A DNA stretch of 48,115 bases from JBELHO01 sp042091375 (GTDB lineage Bacteria > Pseudomonadota > Gammaproteobacteria > Enterobacterales > Alteromonadaceae). Where the stretch lies: contig JBELHO010000024.1 of the NCBI GenBank assembly GCA_042091375.1, forward strand, positions 1 through 48,115, read 5' to 3'. The position numbers were made by a program, and so were the translations under genes. Positions 35,611 through 43,919 of the stretch are shown here, in pieces (within the stretch, counting starts at the first letter, position 1; each line of letters begins with the position of its first letter). Below the pieces are notes generated by a model. The model was not told the DNA's origin and ran no database searches. It saw only the letters and a list, made by a program, of their open reading frames with translations.

Positions 35611-36054
35611 GAGTTCCTCTAACGCGACTCTAATGCACAAAACACGGCATTGGCTAGACCTTTGACCTAATCAAAGTGATTGTTAAAACGGTGGGCAATT
35701 TTACACAATAATTGATATAAAATGTAGTGTTTATATGGTTTTAAGGAAAATAGTTTGCACTTTAGATACTTTGCTAGCGGCAAGCCGATTCACTCAGTTA
35801 CCGGTTGACTTATTTCCCCACCAACACAGCGCAAAATACCCAGTGTAGCTGCGCGGCAAAATTAACACCTCGCTAAGCTATATCGCCTATTCTGCCGCGT
35901 TTTTTTTACTGTTTCGTGATTGTCTGTGTAAGGTCGATAAAATTTTTAAGCGGTTACGCTGAGCATGCTAGCGTATTAAATTGATGATAGTGCATACAAA
36001 GTCGCTTAGAAACTGATAAAATAACGACATTGTTATCTTTACTAAACACTCATT
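35611..36054. other. Intergenic region between divergent pheS and a GNAT gene
   Basis: About 440 bp holding promoters for both directions. It contains an inverted repeat with a T-run at 35852-35907, listed separately. I found no pheM-type attenuator peptide; the only tiny frame near pheS (leftward, 35630-35650) has a single Phe codon. Confidence 0.5.
35852..35907 (+). terminator. Orphan terminator-like inverted repeat
   Basis: CGCGGCA (35852-35858) pairs with TGCCGCG (35893-35899) across a 34-nt loop and is followed by eight Ts (35900-35907). Read rightward it looks like a rho-independent terminator, but no annotated rightward gene precedes it. The large loop makes it weaker than usual. Confidence 0.4.
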
Positions 36055-36690
36055 ATGCAACTCACCACAACCTTTGCAACAGCAGAAATAGCGAGCCAAT
36101 ACGATTGGCAACTTAACCAAGAAATCAATCTATCTGACAGTGATGGCAATGTCATAGCCAAAGCTGAGATCGAAATACTAACCCTTAACAAGCATCGCGG
36201 CGCAAAACAAAGTTACCAATTGCTGGAGCAACAAGAAACCGACTGGGAATTGCCGTTAAATCTGTATTTTTCTGGTCATAATCTCAATGAAACCTTGTGC
36301 AAAGAGCTCAACATTAAAGCCAACACTAAAAAAGCCCAACAACATATTATGATCGAGGCATTAAGTGTTCAACCGCAACATCGCAACCAAGGCATTGGCC
36401 GATTATTACTAAACGCCATAGCCAATGAGTATCAAAAAGCACAGTCGATCACTGTGATGAGTTTGCCAATGAAATTGTTTGTCGACAGCGAAAACTGTCA
36501 ATCAGATGCGGCTAAACACTATTATCAATCACTAGAGTTGGCGCAAGATGACACTGATAGGCAAGGATTAAAACAGTTTTTTAGTAACGCGGGCTTTGTT
36601 GAATATCAAGTAGATGACTCTTTATTGAATGAGCCACTGCACTTTGATGTATTGCTTAGCAGTCCACAAAATATCATTGAGCAAGTGTAA
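36055..36690 (+). CDS. GNAT-family N-acetyltransferase
   Basis: Probable acyl-CoA-dependent N-acetyltransferase of 211 residues. The acetyl-CoA motif A is at IEALSVQPQHRNQGIGRLLLNAI (about 102-124, with R/Q-x-x-G-x-G/A pattern NQGIGR). The first 90 residues are unlike standard GNAT N-termini, and the last part contains an insertion before GFVEYQV. Substrate unknown. It sits alone between pheS and purC, convergent with purC. Confidence 0.8.
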   Translation: MQLTTTFATAEIASQYDWQLNQEINLSDSDGNVIAKAEIEILTLNKHRGAKQSYQLLEQQETDWELPLNLYFSGHNLNETLCKELNIKANTKKAQQHIMIEALSVQPQHRNQGIGRLLLNAIANEYQKAQSITVMSLPMKLFVDSENCQSDAAKHYYQSLELAQDDTDRQGLKQFFSNAGFVEYQVDDSLLNEPLHFDVLLSSPQNIIEQV

Positions 36691-36711
36691 ATTATCGGCA
36701 GACACTGCAAA

Positions 36712-36735
36712 AAAAACCTCGGAAACGAGGTTTTT
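36712..36735. terminator. Bidirectional terminator between the GNAT gene and purC
   Basis: AAAAACCTCG (36712-36721), tetraloop GAAA, CGAGGTTTTT (36726-36735): a 10-bp stem with an A-tract on one side and a T-tract on the other, 22 nt after the GNAT stop and 57 nt after the purC stop. Confidence 0.88.
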
Positions 36736-36791
36736 GTATATCACTGCTCAGCCGTTGTTGTTTTCGGGTGACTGACAACAATAAAGCAACA

Positions 36792-37895
36792 CTAATCAAT
36801 TAACCCGTATTCATCGCGTAAAACAGCAATAATCTCCGCTTTCGGATTATCCGATAGGTTGATTTTTTGACCGGTTATTTTCTCAGCAATACCGATATAA
36901 GTATTAGATACCGCCATTAACACAGAGATCGGTAATTCATTGTCTGTCGCTAGCGCTTGACGCTCTTGCATGCGATCTTTATTGAGTAAAATATCGGGAT
37001 CGGGAAAGTGATTAAGCAGTAATTGTCGGAAGCCCTCTTTCGAGTTTTCAACTACCTTGCCAGCGCGGTATTGTTGACCATCCCAGATACGAGAAGAATC
37101 AGGGGTACCAACTTCATCCATGTATATTAATTTGTCATTGCCATGCTTGTCTTTGACATAGCCAAATTCAAATTTAGTGTCGACAAAAATTTGATCAAGT
37201 TGAGCTAAAGTATCAGCAATAACCTCGAAGCCTTCGGTTAATAGTTTTTCATACCGGCCGATATCACTGATGGATTTAAAATTAAATGCAGCGTAGTTAT
37301 TCTCTATGTCTTTGCGACTAATATTAACGTCATCTACCTCAGGTACTCCGGGTAAACCGGTTAACACACCTTTAGTCGATGGGGTTTGCAGCAAAATATC
37401 TAGTTTACTGTCTTTTTGTAAACCTTCACCCAGTTCGATACCGCAAAACTGGCGTTCACCTTTTTCATAAGCACGCCACATTGAACCAGTAATGTATTGT
37501 CGACATATCGCCTCGATCATCACAGGTTGAGCTTTTTGCACTATCCATACAAAAGGATGAGGAATATCAAGAATATGACTATCAGCAAGGCCTTGCTGTT
37601 TAAATAAATGAAACCAATAATTAGAGATAGCATTTAATGCAGCACCTTTGCCGGGGACGCCTTTCATGCCACCCTGACCATGCCAAATACAATCAAAAGC
37701 GGAGATTCGGTCACTGATCACCATAATTGCCAATGGCGTATCTGCTGGCACATCATAACCTTTTTCTGTAATTAAGCGCCGACTGTCAGCTTGGGTTAAC
37801 CAGTAAACTGAACGAACTTTTCCACTGTGCACAGGGGCATCGCTGCGTATCGGTAAATCATTATTTACCGCTAGTACTTGATCGGCAAGACTCAT
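36792..37895 (-). CDS. purC: SAICAR synthetase PurC (long form)
   Basis: Ligates aspartate to CAIR in de novo purine synthesis, giving SAICAR. The 367 residues are the longer class found in Vibrio and related genera rather than the ~237-residue E. coli form. Family stretches include SGKVRSVYWL near the N-terminus, MVISDRISAFDCIW, RQYITGSMWRAYEKGER and FVDTKFEFGY followed by YMDEVGTPDSSRIWD. It is a single leftward gene interposed between rplT and the GNAT/pheS region. No clear PurR box is visible upstream. Confidence 0.95.
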   Translation of the reverse strand: MSLADQVLAVNNDLPIRSDAPVHSGKVRSVYWLTQADSRRLITEKGYDVPADTPLAIMVISDRISAFDCIWHGQGGMKGVPGKGAALNAISNYWFHLFKQQGLADSHILDIPHPFVWIVQKAQPVMIEAICRQYITGSMWRAYEKGERQFCGIELGEGLQKDSKLDILLQTPSTKGVLTGLPGVPEVDDVNISRKDIENNYAAFNFKSISDIGRYEKLLTEGFEVIADTLAQLDQIFVDTKFEFGYVKDKHGNDKLIYMDEVGTPDSSRIWDGQQYRAGKVVENSKEGFRQLLLNHFPDPDILLNKDRMQERQALATDNELPISVLMAVSNTYIGIAEKITGQKINLSDNPKAEIIAVLRDEYGLID

Positions 37896-38160
37896 AATAA
37901 AACCTTAAATGATGCTGAGAAGATAAAACTTTTAATCGGTTGATCTATTAAAATATGCAATAAATTTTAAGCTAGATGCAAATACCAATAAACATACCTA
38001 TCAATTTTTTCAAAGAAAATAACTCAATGGCTTATCAACAGCTTTACTGGTCTTGCCAATGGCTATGTTATGTGGCGTTGCCCGCCATCTGCTTGAAAAA
38101 TTAATGTCGTATTAGTTGCTCACTAACTTACTGGTATTGGTATAAGATAGCAATTTAATT
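37896..38160. other. Intergenic region upstream of purC
   Basis: About 265 AT-rich bases between the purC start and the rplT terminator; it should hold the purC promoter. I recognise no PurR operator, riboswitch or gene. Confidence 0.5.
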
Positions 38161-38189
38161 AAAAAAGGACGCGTGATGCGTCCTTTTTT
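38161..38189 (-). terminator. Rho-independent terminator of infC-rpmI-rplT
   Basis: AAAAAAGGACGC (38161-38172), loop GTGAT, GCGTCCTTTTTT (38178-38189): a 12-bp stem flanked by A- and T-tracts, 19 nt beyond the rplT stop. Confidence 0.9.
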
Positions 38190-38207
38190 AACAGTTTACC
38201 CTATGTA

Positions 38208-38564
38208 TTAACCTAAAGAGGCTTGCGCTTTAGCGACTAATACAGAGAAAGCTGCTTTATCGTATACTGCGATGTCAGCTAGGATCTTACGATCAATTTC
38301 AATCGAGGCTTGTTTTAAGCCATTGATGAAGCGACTGTATGATAAACCATTTTGACGAGCTGCTGCATTTATACGAGCAATCCAAAGTTGACGGAATTGA
38401 CGCTTGCGTTGACGACGGTCGCGATAAGCGTATTGACCAGCTTTAGTTACAGCTTGAAAAGCAACGCGATAAACGCGACTACGAGCACCGTAGTAACCTT
38501 TAGCTTGCTTTAGAACTTTTTTATGACGTGCGCGTGCTACAACACCGCGTTTGACTCTTGCCAT
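38208..38564 (-). CDS. rplT: 50S ribosomal protein L20
   Basis: Early-assembly protein of the large ribosomal subunit binding 23S rRNA; in E. coli it also represses its own operon by binding the rpmI leader mRNA. The 118 residues are highly basic, with MARVKRGVVARARHKK and GYYGARSRVYRVAFQAV, as in all L20 proteins. It follows rpmI by 15 nt. Confidence 0.98.
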   Translation of the reverse strand: MARVKRGVVARARHKKVLKQAKGYYGARSRVYRVAFQAVTKAGQYAYRDRRQRKRQFRQLWIARINAAARQNGLSYSRFINGLKQASIEIDRKILADIAVYDKAAFSVLVAKAQASLG

Positions 38565-38579
38565 TTTATATCTCTCCTA

Positions 38580-38774
38580 TTAACCGTGACGTAAAAGTTT
38601 TTTAACTGACTTAACGTCAGAAGCAGCAATCATGCATTTAGCACGAAGATGACGCTTAACTTTGGTACGGCGCTTAGTCAAAATATGACGTAGACCCGCT
38701 TGTTTAAATTTGTAGCCTGAAGCCGTCTTTTTAAAGCGCTTTGCAGCACCTTTATTAGTTTTCATTTTAGGCAT
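38580..38774 (-). CDS. rpmI: 50S ribosomal protein L35
   Basis: Small basic protein of the large ribosomal subunit. The 64 residues start MPKMKTNKGAAKRFKKT and end SDVKSVKKLLRHG, the typical L35 pattern. GGAGA lies just before the ATG. A 174-nt leader separates it from infC and contains a long-range inverted repeat that may carry L20 control. Confidence 0.98.
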   Translation of the reverse strand: MPKMKTNKGAAKRFKKTASGYKFKQAGLRHILTKRRTKVKRHLRAKCMIAASDVKSVKKLLRHG

Positions 38775-38805
38775 TGATATGTCTCCACATTGCCATTGAA
38801 ATTTA

Positions 38806-38878
38806 GTAATTTAGGCGAAAATTAATGTCGGTAATGAAAACATTATCGATATAACTTTACTTGCAAGCCTAAAATTAC
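38806..38878 (-). promoter_or_regulatory. Candidate structured rpmI leader (L20 autoregulation)
   Basis: On the transcribed (leftward) strand GTAATTTTAGGC (38878-38867) can pair with GCCTAAATTAC (38816-38806), an 11-bp stem with one bulge enclosing about 50 nt. It ends 31 nt before the rpmI ATG. In E. coli L20 represses rpmI-rplT through a long-range structure in this same spacer; the equivalence is inferred from position only. Confidence 0.4.
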
Positions 38879-38948
38879 CCGTTTAAAACAATATTGGTGA
38901 GGGATATTGAAAAAATCAACACCCTAACTTGCATAGACCAACTATTGA

Positions 38949-39494
38949 TTATTTTTTAGGTGCTAATACCATCACCATTTGACGACCTTCCGCTCTGCGA
39001 GGGAAGAATTCGACAACAGTCAGTTCTGCTAAATCAGCTTTTACCCGATTCAACAGCTCCAAACCTAATTCTTGGTGAGCCATTTCACGACCACGGAAGC
39101 GCAAAGTTACTTTAACTTTATCGCCACCTTCTACGAAGCGCTTCAAGTTGCGTAATTTCACTTGATAATCGCCTTCATCTGTACCAGGACGGAATTTTAT
39201 TTCCTTAACCTGAATTTGTTTCTGCTTTTTTCGCTGTTCTTTTTGTTCTTTGGCTTTTTCATACAAGAACTTACCATAGTCCATTACTCGGCATACCGGT
39301 GGCTTTGCAGTTGGACTAATTTCCACCAAGTCGACACCTGCTTCGTCTGCTTTGTTCATTGCTTCATCTAATGTCACAATGCCTGCAGCTTCGCCATCAA
39401 ATCCGATCAATCGAACTTCTGACCCTGTAATCAATTCATTTAAACGATGAGCTGGCTCTTTTTGCCCGCCTCGTTGACCACCTTTAATAGCCAT
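38949..39494 (-). CDS. infC: Translation initiation factor IF-3
   Basis: Binds the 30S subunit and checks start codon and initiator tRNA. The 181 residues comprise the N-domain (EVRLIGFDGEAAGIVTLDEA, MDYGKFLYEK), a lysine-rich linker and the C-domain (IKFRPGTDEGDYQVKLRNL, RFRGREMAHQELG). The first codons are ATG GCT ATT AAA GGT GGT. GGAGG is only 3 nt before the ATG but 9 nt before the ATT at 39488, and E. coli infC begins ATT AAA GGC; the true start may therefore be AUU, giving 179 residues. Confidence 0.96.
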   Translation of the reverse strand: MAIKGGQRGGQKEPAHRLNELITGSEVRLIGFDGEAAGIVTLDEAMNKADEAGVDLVEISPTAKPPVCRVMDYGKFLYEKAKEQKEQRKKQKQIQVKEIKFRPGTDEGDYQVKLRNLKRFVEGGDKVKVTLRFRGREMAHQELGLELLNRVKADLAELTVVEFFPRRAEGRQMVMVLAPKK

Positions 39495-39585
39495 GTTCCT
39501 CCAAAGAACTTTGTTTCAACCTCTGTGGGTTATTTAACCACGGGTTGAATTAAAAAAAAAATATCCATTGCCTTCATTACCGGTA

Positions 39586-41496
39586 TTAATTGCGCAATTT
39601 AACTTCGCTATCAATATGAGTAATGAACTGTTCAATCGACATTTTACCTAAATCTTCACCACTGCGCGTTCTGATCGCTATTTCACCAGCGGCCATTTCT
39701 TTATCGCCAACAACTATCAAATACGGAACACGCTTTAAAGTATGCTCGCGGATTTTAAAGCCTATCTTCTCATTTCTCAAGTCTACTTTTGATCTAATTC
39801 CACTTTCTTTGAGTTTATTAACAATCTGTTGACAATATTCACTCTGTTTGTCGGTAATATTCATCACCACAGCTTGATTAGGCGATAACCAAGTAGGAAA
39901 TTTACCACTGTATTCTTCAATTAAAATACCGATAAAACGCTCAAGTGATCCCAAAATAGCGCGGTGGATCATTACCGGTGTATGTTTTTCACCGTCTTCA
40001 CCGATATAACTAGAGCCCAAGCGACCCGGCATTGAAAAATCTAATTGTATAGTGCCACATTGCCATGCGCGCCCCAGACAATCATGTAGAGTAAACTCAA
40101 TTTTCGGACCGTAAAATGCGCCCTCGCCCGGTTGGTATTCAAACTTAATCCCATTATCGGTCAGTGCTTGCGCTAGTGCTTGTTCGGCTTTATCCCAAAT
40201 TTCGTCTGAGCCAACCCGTTGCTCTGGTCGCGTCGATAACTTGATATCAATGTCTTCAAAGCCAAAGGTTTTGTATGTATCAAAAACCATTTCTATACAG
40301 GCAGACACCTCTTGTTGAATTTGTTCTTCAGTACAAAAAACATGAGCATCATCTTGAGTAAATGAACGAACCCGCATTAATCCGTGCAATGAACCAGATG
40401 GCTCATTGCGATGCACTAAACCAAACTCAGCCATGCGATAAGGCAAGTCGCGATATGATTTGAGTCCCTGATTAAAAATTTGCAGATGTCCCGGACAATT
40501 CATCGGTTTAACTGCATAAGTGCGTTTTTCTGATTCCGTAGAAAAAATCATATCGCCGTATTTATCCCAGTGACCTGATTTCTGCCACATGCCCACATCG
40601 AGGATCAATGGCGCACGGACTTCTTCGTAGCCGTACTTCACTAATTGCTCACGCATGTAGTCTTCAAGAGTTTTGTAGATTGTCCAACCGTCATTGTGCC
40701 AAAACACCATGCCCGGCGCTTCTTCTTGCCAATGAAATAAATCTAGGGCTTTACCAATTTTGCGGTGATCGCGTTTCTCAGCTTCAGCCAAGCGCTGAAT
40801 ATAGGCTTTTAACTGTTTTTTATCTGCCCAGGCGGTACCGTAGATACGCTGCAGCATTTTATTGTCTGAATTGCCACGCCAATAAGCACCAGCGACTTTC
40901 ATCAATTTAAAATGATGACAATGGCGCATACTCGGCACATGAGGACCGCGACACATGTCGATATACTCTTGGTGAAAATACAGCGCAGGAGTATCTTGCT
41001 TGTCAATATTTTGTTCAAGGATCTCTAATTTATAAGGTTCATTGCGTTCGCTAAAGGCTTGATGGGCATCATCCCATGTACCGGTTTTTTTGATCACTTC
41101 ATAACCAGTGCGCGCCAACTCAGTCATGCGTTTTTCAAGTTTGACCAAATCGTCCTCAGAGATCGACTCATCAAGATCAACATCGTAATAAAAGCCATTG
41201 TCTATGGTTGGACCTATGGCCATTTTAGTGTTTGGCCATAATTGCTTGATAGCATGCCCTAATAAATGTGCACAGGAGTGACGAATAATTTCTAGACCCT
41301 CAGCATCTTTACTGGTGATCAATTGCAATGCAGCATTGTCTGTAATGAGTTCGCAGGCGTCTACTAATTGGCCATTGATACGACCGGCTATGGTCGCTTT
41401 AGCTAAGCCTGGGCCAATATCTAAAGCAACATCCATTACAGATACTGCTTGTTCAAAACTGCGTTCAGAGCCGTCAGGGAGGGTAATAATAGGCAT
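39586..41496 (-). CDS. thrS: Threonyl-tRNA synthetase
   Basis: Charges tRNA-Thr and edits mischarged serine. The 636 residues contain a TGS domain (1-61), the editing domain with H73-S-C-A-H77, the class II catalytic core (PMNCPGHLQIF zinc cysteine; RVRSFTQDDAHVFC; GAFYGPKIEF) and a C-terminal anticodon-binding domain (VDLRNEKIGFKIREH). AAGGA lies 8 nt before the ATG. The leader holds two hairpins matching the layout of the E. coli thrS operator, so feedback control of translation is likely. First gene of thrS-infC-rpmI-rplT. Confidence 0.98.
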   Translation of the reverse strand: MPIITLPDGSERSFEQAVSVMDVALDIGPGLAKATIAGRINGQLVDACELITDNAALQLITSKDAEGLEIIRHSCAHLLGHAIKQLWPNTKMAIGPTIDNGFYYDVDLDESISEDDLVKLEKRMTELARTGYEVIKKTGTWDDAHQAFSERNEPYKLEILEQNIDKQDTPALYFHQEYIDMCRGPHVPSMRHCHHFKLMKVAGAYWRGNSDNKMLQRIYGTAWADKKQLKAYIQRLAEAEKRDHRKIGKALDLFHWQEEAPGMVFWHNDGWTIYKTLEDYMREQLVKYGYEEVRAPLILDVGMWQKSGHWDKYGDMIFSTESEKRTYAVKPMNCPGHLQIFNQGLKSYRDLPYRMAEFGLVHRNEPSGSLHGLMRVRSFTQDDAHVFCTEEQIQQEVSACIEMVFDTYKTFGFEDIDIKLSTRPEQRVGSDEIWDKAEQALAQALTDNGIKFEYQPGEGAFYGPKIEFTLHDCLGRAWQCGTIQLDFSMPGRLGSSYIGEDGEKHTPVMIHRAILGSLERFIGILIEEYSGKFPTWLSPNQAVVMNITDKQSEYCQQIVNKLKESGIRSKVDLRNEKIGFKIREHTLKRVPYLIVVGDKEMAAGEIAIRTRSGEDLGKMSIEQFITHIDSEVKLRN

Positions 41497-41516
41497 GGTA
41501 TTTCCTTTTTTCAGTG

Positions 41517-41537
41517 GCGATACACACTAAGTACCGC
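41517..41537 (-). promoter_or_regulatory. thrS operator hairpin mimicking the tRNA-Thr anticodon arm
   Basis: On the mRNA strand: stem GCGGUAC, 7-nt loop UUAGUGU, stem GUAUCGC (7 bp, one G-U). Read as an anticodon loop it has U at position 33, AGU at 34-36 (a Thr anticodon) and G at 37. The AGU triplet is at -32 to -30 relative to the thrS ATG. E. coli ThrRS represses thrS by binding an equivalent hairpin at about the same distance. Confidence 0.7.
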
Positions 41538-41574
41538 TTGATTTAAATAAATTATAAATAAAAATAGTTTAATA

Positions 41575-41596
41575 TTTTGGTTAACTGTGACCAAAA
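41575..41596 (-). promoter_or_regulatory. Second thrS leader hairpin
   Basis: On the mRNA strand UUUUGGU pairs with ACCAAAA around an 8-nt loop (UAACACUG complement side, 41582-41589). It is separated from the anticodon-like hairpin by 37 AU-rich, probably single-stranded bases, as domain 4 is from domain 2 in the E. coli thrS operator. Confidence 0.5.
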
Positions 41597-41736
41597 ATTG
41601 GCTAAAACTGCTTTCTGCTCAACTTCACTGCTGATTTTAACGCAGATCGAGCACGGCAATATAGGGGAAAATCAGTTTTTATGCAATGACTTATATACAC
41701 TATTAGCAAGTTTATTTTACTCTTTATAAAACAGTG

Positions 41737-43401
41737 CTAATTATCATCAGTTTTGCACAGTGAAAGTGCCATTGCTTCAGCGACTTTAATGCCATCAATA
41801 CCCGCCGATAAAATACCGCCAGCATAACCAGCGCCTTCTCCAGCAGGATACAAGCCATCGACATTAACACTCTCTAGGGTCTGCTTGTCGCGAGTGATTT
41901 GGATCGGCGATGAAGTTCGCGTTTCTACCGCAGTTAACGTCGCATCAGCCATGGCAAAACCTTTAATTTTTTTCTCGAACTCGGGTAAGGCTTCGCGGAT
42001 CGCCTCATTGGCATAACTGGGTAATATTTCGGCGAGATCACAATATTTAACCCCAGGTGTATAAGAAGGGGTAACCTCACCGTGCTCGCCACTTTTACGA
42101 CCAGCAATAAAATCACCAACCAATTGCACAGGCGCGTCATAATTAGCGCCACCTAATTGATATGCGCGCTCTTCAAGTCGGCGTTGAAATTCAACACCAG
42201 CTAACACATTATCGGCCTCAGCGTTGGGAACATCGCTGCCATAATGATAATCAGCTGGCTCGATACCAACAACAATAGCACTATTAGCATTGCGTTCATG
42301 GCGAGAATATTGACTCATGCCATTAGTCACTAACCGACCTTCCTCCGATGCAGCCGCGACAACAGTGCCTCCCGGACACATGCAAAAACTGTATACAGAG
42401 CGTCCATTTTTACAATGATGTACTAACTTATAATCAGCAGCACCTAAGATAGGATGACCGGCATGTTGGCCAAAACGCGCCTGATCGATAACGGTTTGTT
42501 GATGTTCAATGCGAAACCCCACAGAAAACGGTTTGGCCTTAACATATACGCCATTATTAACTAGCATGCTAAAGGTATCGCGAGCACTGTGCCCCACCGC
42601 TAACGCTATGTGCTTAGTCGCAATTTTTTCGCCACTGGCCAGTGTTAACCCAGTCACCTGCTTGTTGCCATTCACCTCGCTAAAGTCGATATTATCAACC
42701 CGCTGCTGAAAACGAATTTCTCCGCCTAGGGCGATAATTTCAGCACGCATTTGTTCAACCATAGTCACTAGCTTGAATGTGCCAATGTGCGGTTTGCTGA
42801 CATATAAAATTTCTGCTGGCGCACCTGCATTGACAAACTCTTGTAAGACTTTGCGTCCGTAATGCTTGGGATCTTTAACTTGACTGTATAACTTGCCATC
42901 TGAAAAAGTGCCCGCGCCACCTTCGCCAAATTGCACATTAGACTCAGTGTTGAGATTTTTTTTCCGCCAAAAGCCAAAGGTGTCTTTGGTGCGTTGACGC
43001 ACCTCTTTACCGCGCTCTAAGACAATGGGCTTAAACCCCATTTGCGCCAATAGTAGCGCCGTAAACAAACCACAAGGGCCAAAGCCAATAACCACCGGCC
43101 TTGCACGCTGCTCTGTTGTTTGTTGGCTAGCTTGAGCAACAAACTTATACTCAGTATCTGGTGACCTTTTAACCTGAGGATCTTTACTAAATACGGCCAG
43201 TAATTGTTCGTTAATTGTGGTGTTGACATCTAAAGTGTAAATCAGCGAAATATTTTTGTTATTGCGCGCATCATAACCGCGTTTAAATACGGTAAAATCA
43301 ACTAATTGTTGATCATCAATAGCAAGTTTCGCGACAATGGCTTGTTGCAACTGCTCTGGTTGATGATTGAGATCAAGCGTAATATTGGTTAAACGCAGCA
43401 T
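41737..43401 (-). CDS. FAD-dependent oxidoreductase (COG2509 family)
   Basis: Uncharacterised flavoprotein of 554 residues. The FAD-binding Rossmann motif is VVIGFGPCGLFTALLLAQMG (about 103-122), followed by VLERGKEV, the strong family stretch FGEGGAGTFSDGKLYS, and a C-terminal FAD segment GLYPAGEGAGYAGGILSAGIDG. The first ~90 residues form a separate small domain typical of this family. Substrate and partner are unknown. It is divergent from fdxA with a 139-nt spacer; a link through ferredoxin is only suggested by position. Confidence 0.9.
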   Translation of the reverse strand: MLRLTNITLDLNHQPEQLQQAIVAKLAIDDQQLVDFTVFKRGYDARNNKNISLIYTLDVNTTINEQLLAVFSKDPQVKRSPDTEYKFVAQASQQTTEQRARPVVIGFGPCGLFTALLLAQMGFKPIVLERGKEVRQRTKDTFGFWRKKNLNTESNVQFGEGGAGTFSDGKLYSQVKDPKHYGRKVLQEFVNAGAPAEILYVSKPHIGTFKLVTMVEQMRAEIIALGGEIRFQQRVDNIDFSEVNGNKQVTGLTLASGEKIATKHIALAVGHSARDTFSMLVNNGVYVKAKPFSVGFRIEHQQTVIDQARFGQHAGHPILGAADYKLVHHCKNGRSVYSFCMCPGGTVVAAASEEGRLVTNGMSQYSRHERNANSAIVVGIEPADYHYGSDVPNAEADNVLAGVEFQRRLEERAYQLGGANYDAPVQLVGDFIAGRKSGEHGEVTPSYTPGVKYCDLAEILPSYANEAIREALPEFEKKIKGFAMADATLTAVETRTSSPIQITRDKQTLESVNVDGLYPAGEGAGYAGGILSAGIDGIKVAEAMALSLCKTDDN

Positions 43402-43540
43402 TAAACAGATATTCCTCTGGTAACAGATAAAAAATTTGCCATAGTTTACCTGAATAGCTAACTTATATACATCAGCAGTTTTAAATTGTTGTTAAGCTAG
43501 GTATGATCAATAACAGCGAATTTTTGATAATCGAGACAGT

Positions 43541-43867
43541 ATGGCCTTCGTAGTCACCGACAATTGTATCAAATGTAAATACACTGATTGCGTAGCGGTC
43601 TGCCCTGCTGACGCTTTTTACGAAGGGGAAAACTTTTTAGCCATAAACCCCGATGATTGTATCGATTGCGATTTATGTCCGGTTGAATGCCCTGCCGATG
43701 CCATATATCAAGAAGATGAAGTACCTGAAGATCAAAAAGACTTTATTGAATTAAATGCCGAATTGTCCAAAATATGGCCGAGGATCACTGAAGTAAAAGC
43801 ACCGCCAGCCGATGCTGATAAATGGCACGGTGTGAGCAATAAAATTAAATTCTTAACCATCGACTGA
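43541..43867 (+). CDS. fdxA: 7Fe ferredoxin FdxA
   Basis: Small electron carrier with one [3Fe-4S] and one [4Fe-4S] cluster. The 108 residues carry cysteines C9, C12, C17, C21, C40, C43, C46 and C50, spaced as in Azotobacter ferredoxin I; by that comparison C9, C17 and C50 hold the 3Fe cluster and C21, C40, C43, C46 the 4Fe cluster. A C-terminal extension of about 50 residues (WPRITEVKAPPADADKW) is typical of this group. Transcribed rightward, alone. Confidence 0.94.
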   Translation: MAFVVTDNCIKCKYTDCVAVCPADAFYEGENFLAINPDDCIDCDLCPVECPADAIYQEDEVPEDQKDFIELNAELSKIWPRITEVKAPPADADKWHGVSNKIKFLTID

Positions 43868-43919
43868 AAGCCATTAACTGCCAGGTGATTGTTATAACAA
43901 CAACACCTCACAACCTAAT

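Noticed and set aside
35630..35650. Tiny leftward frame before pheS (M-P-C-F-V-H) as a pheM-like leader
   Set aside because: Only one Phe codon, no ribosome site, and no terminator/antiterminator pair between it and pheS.
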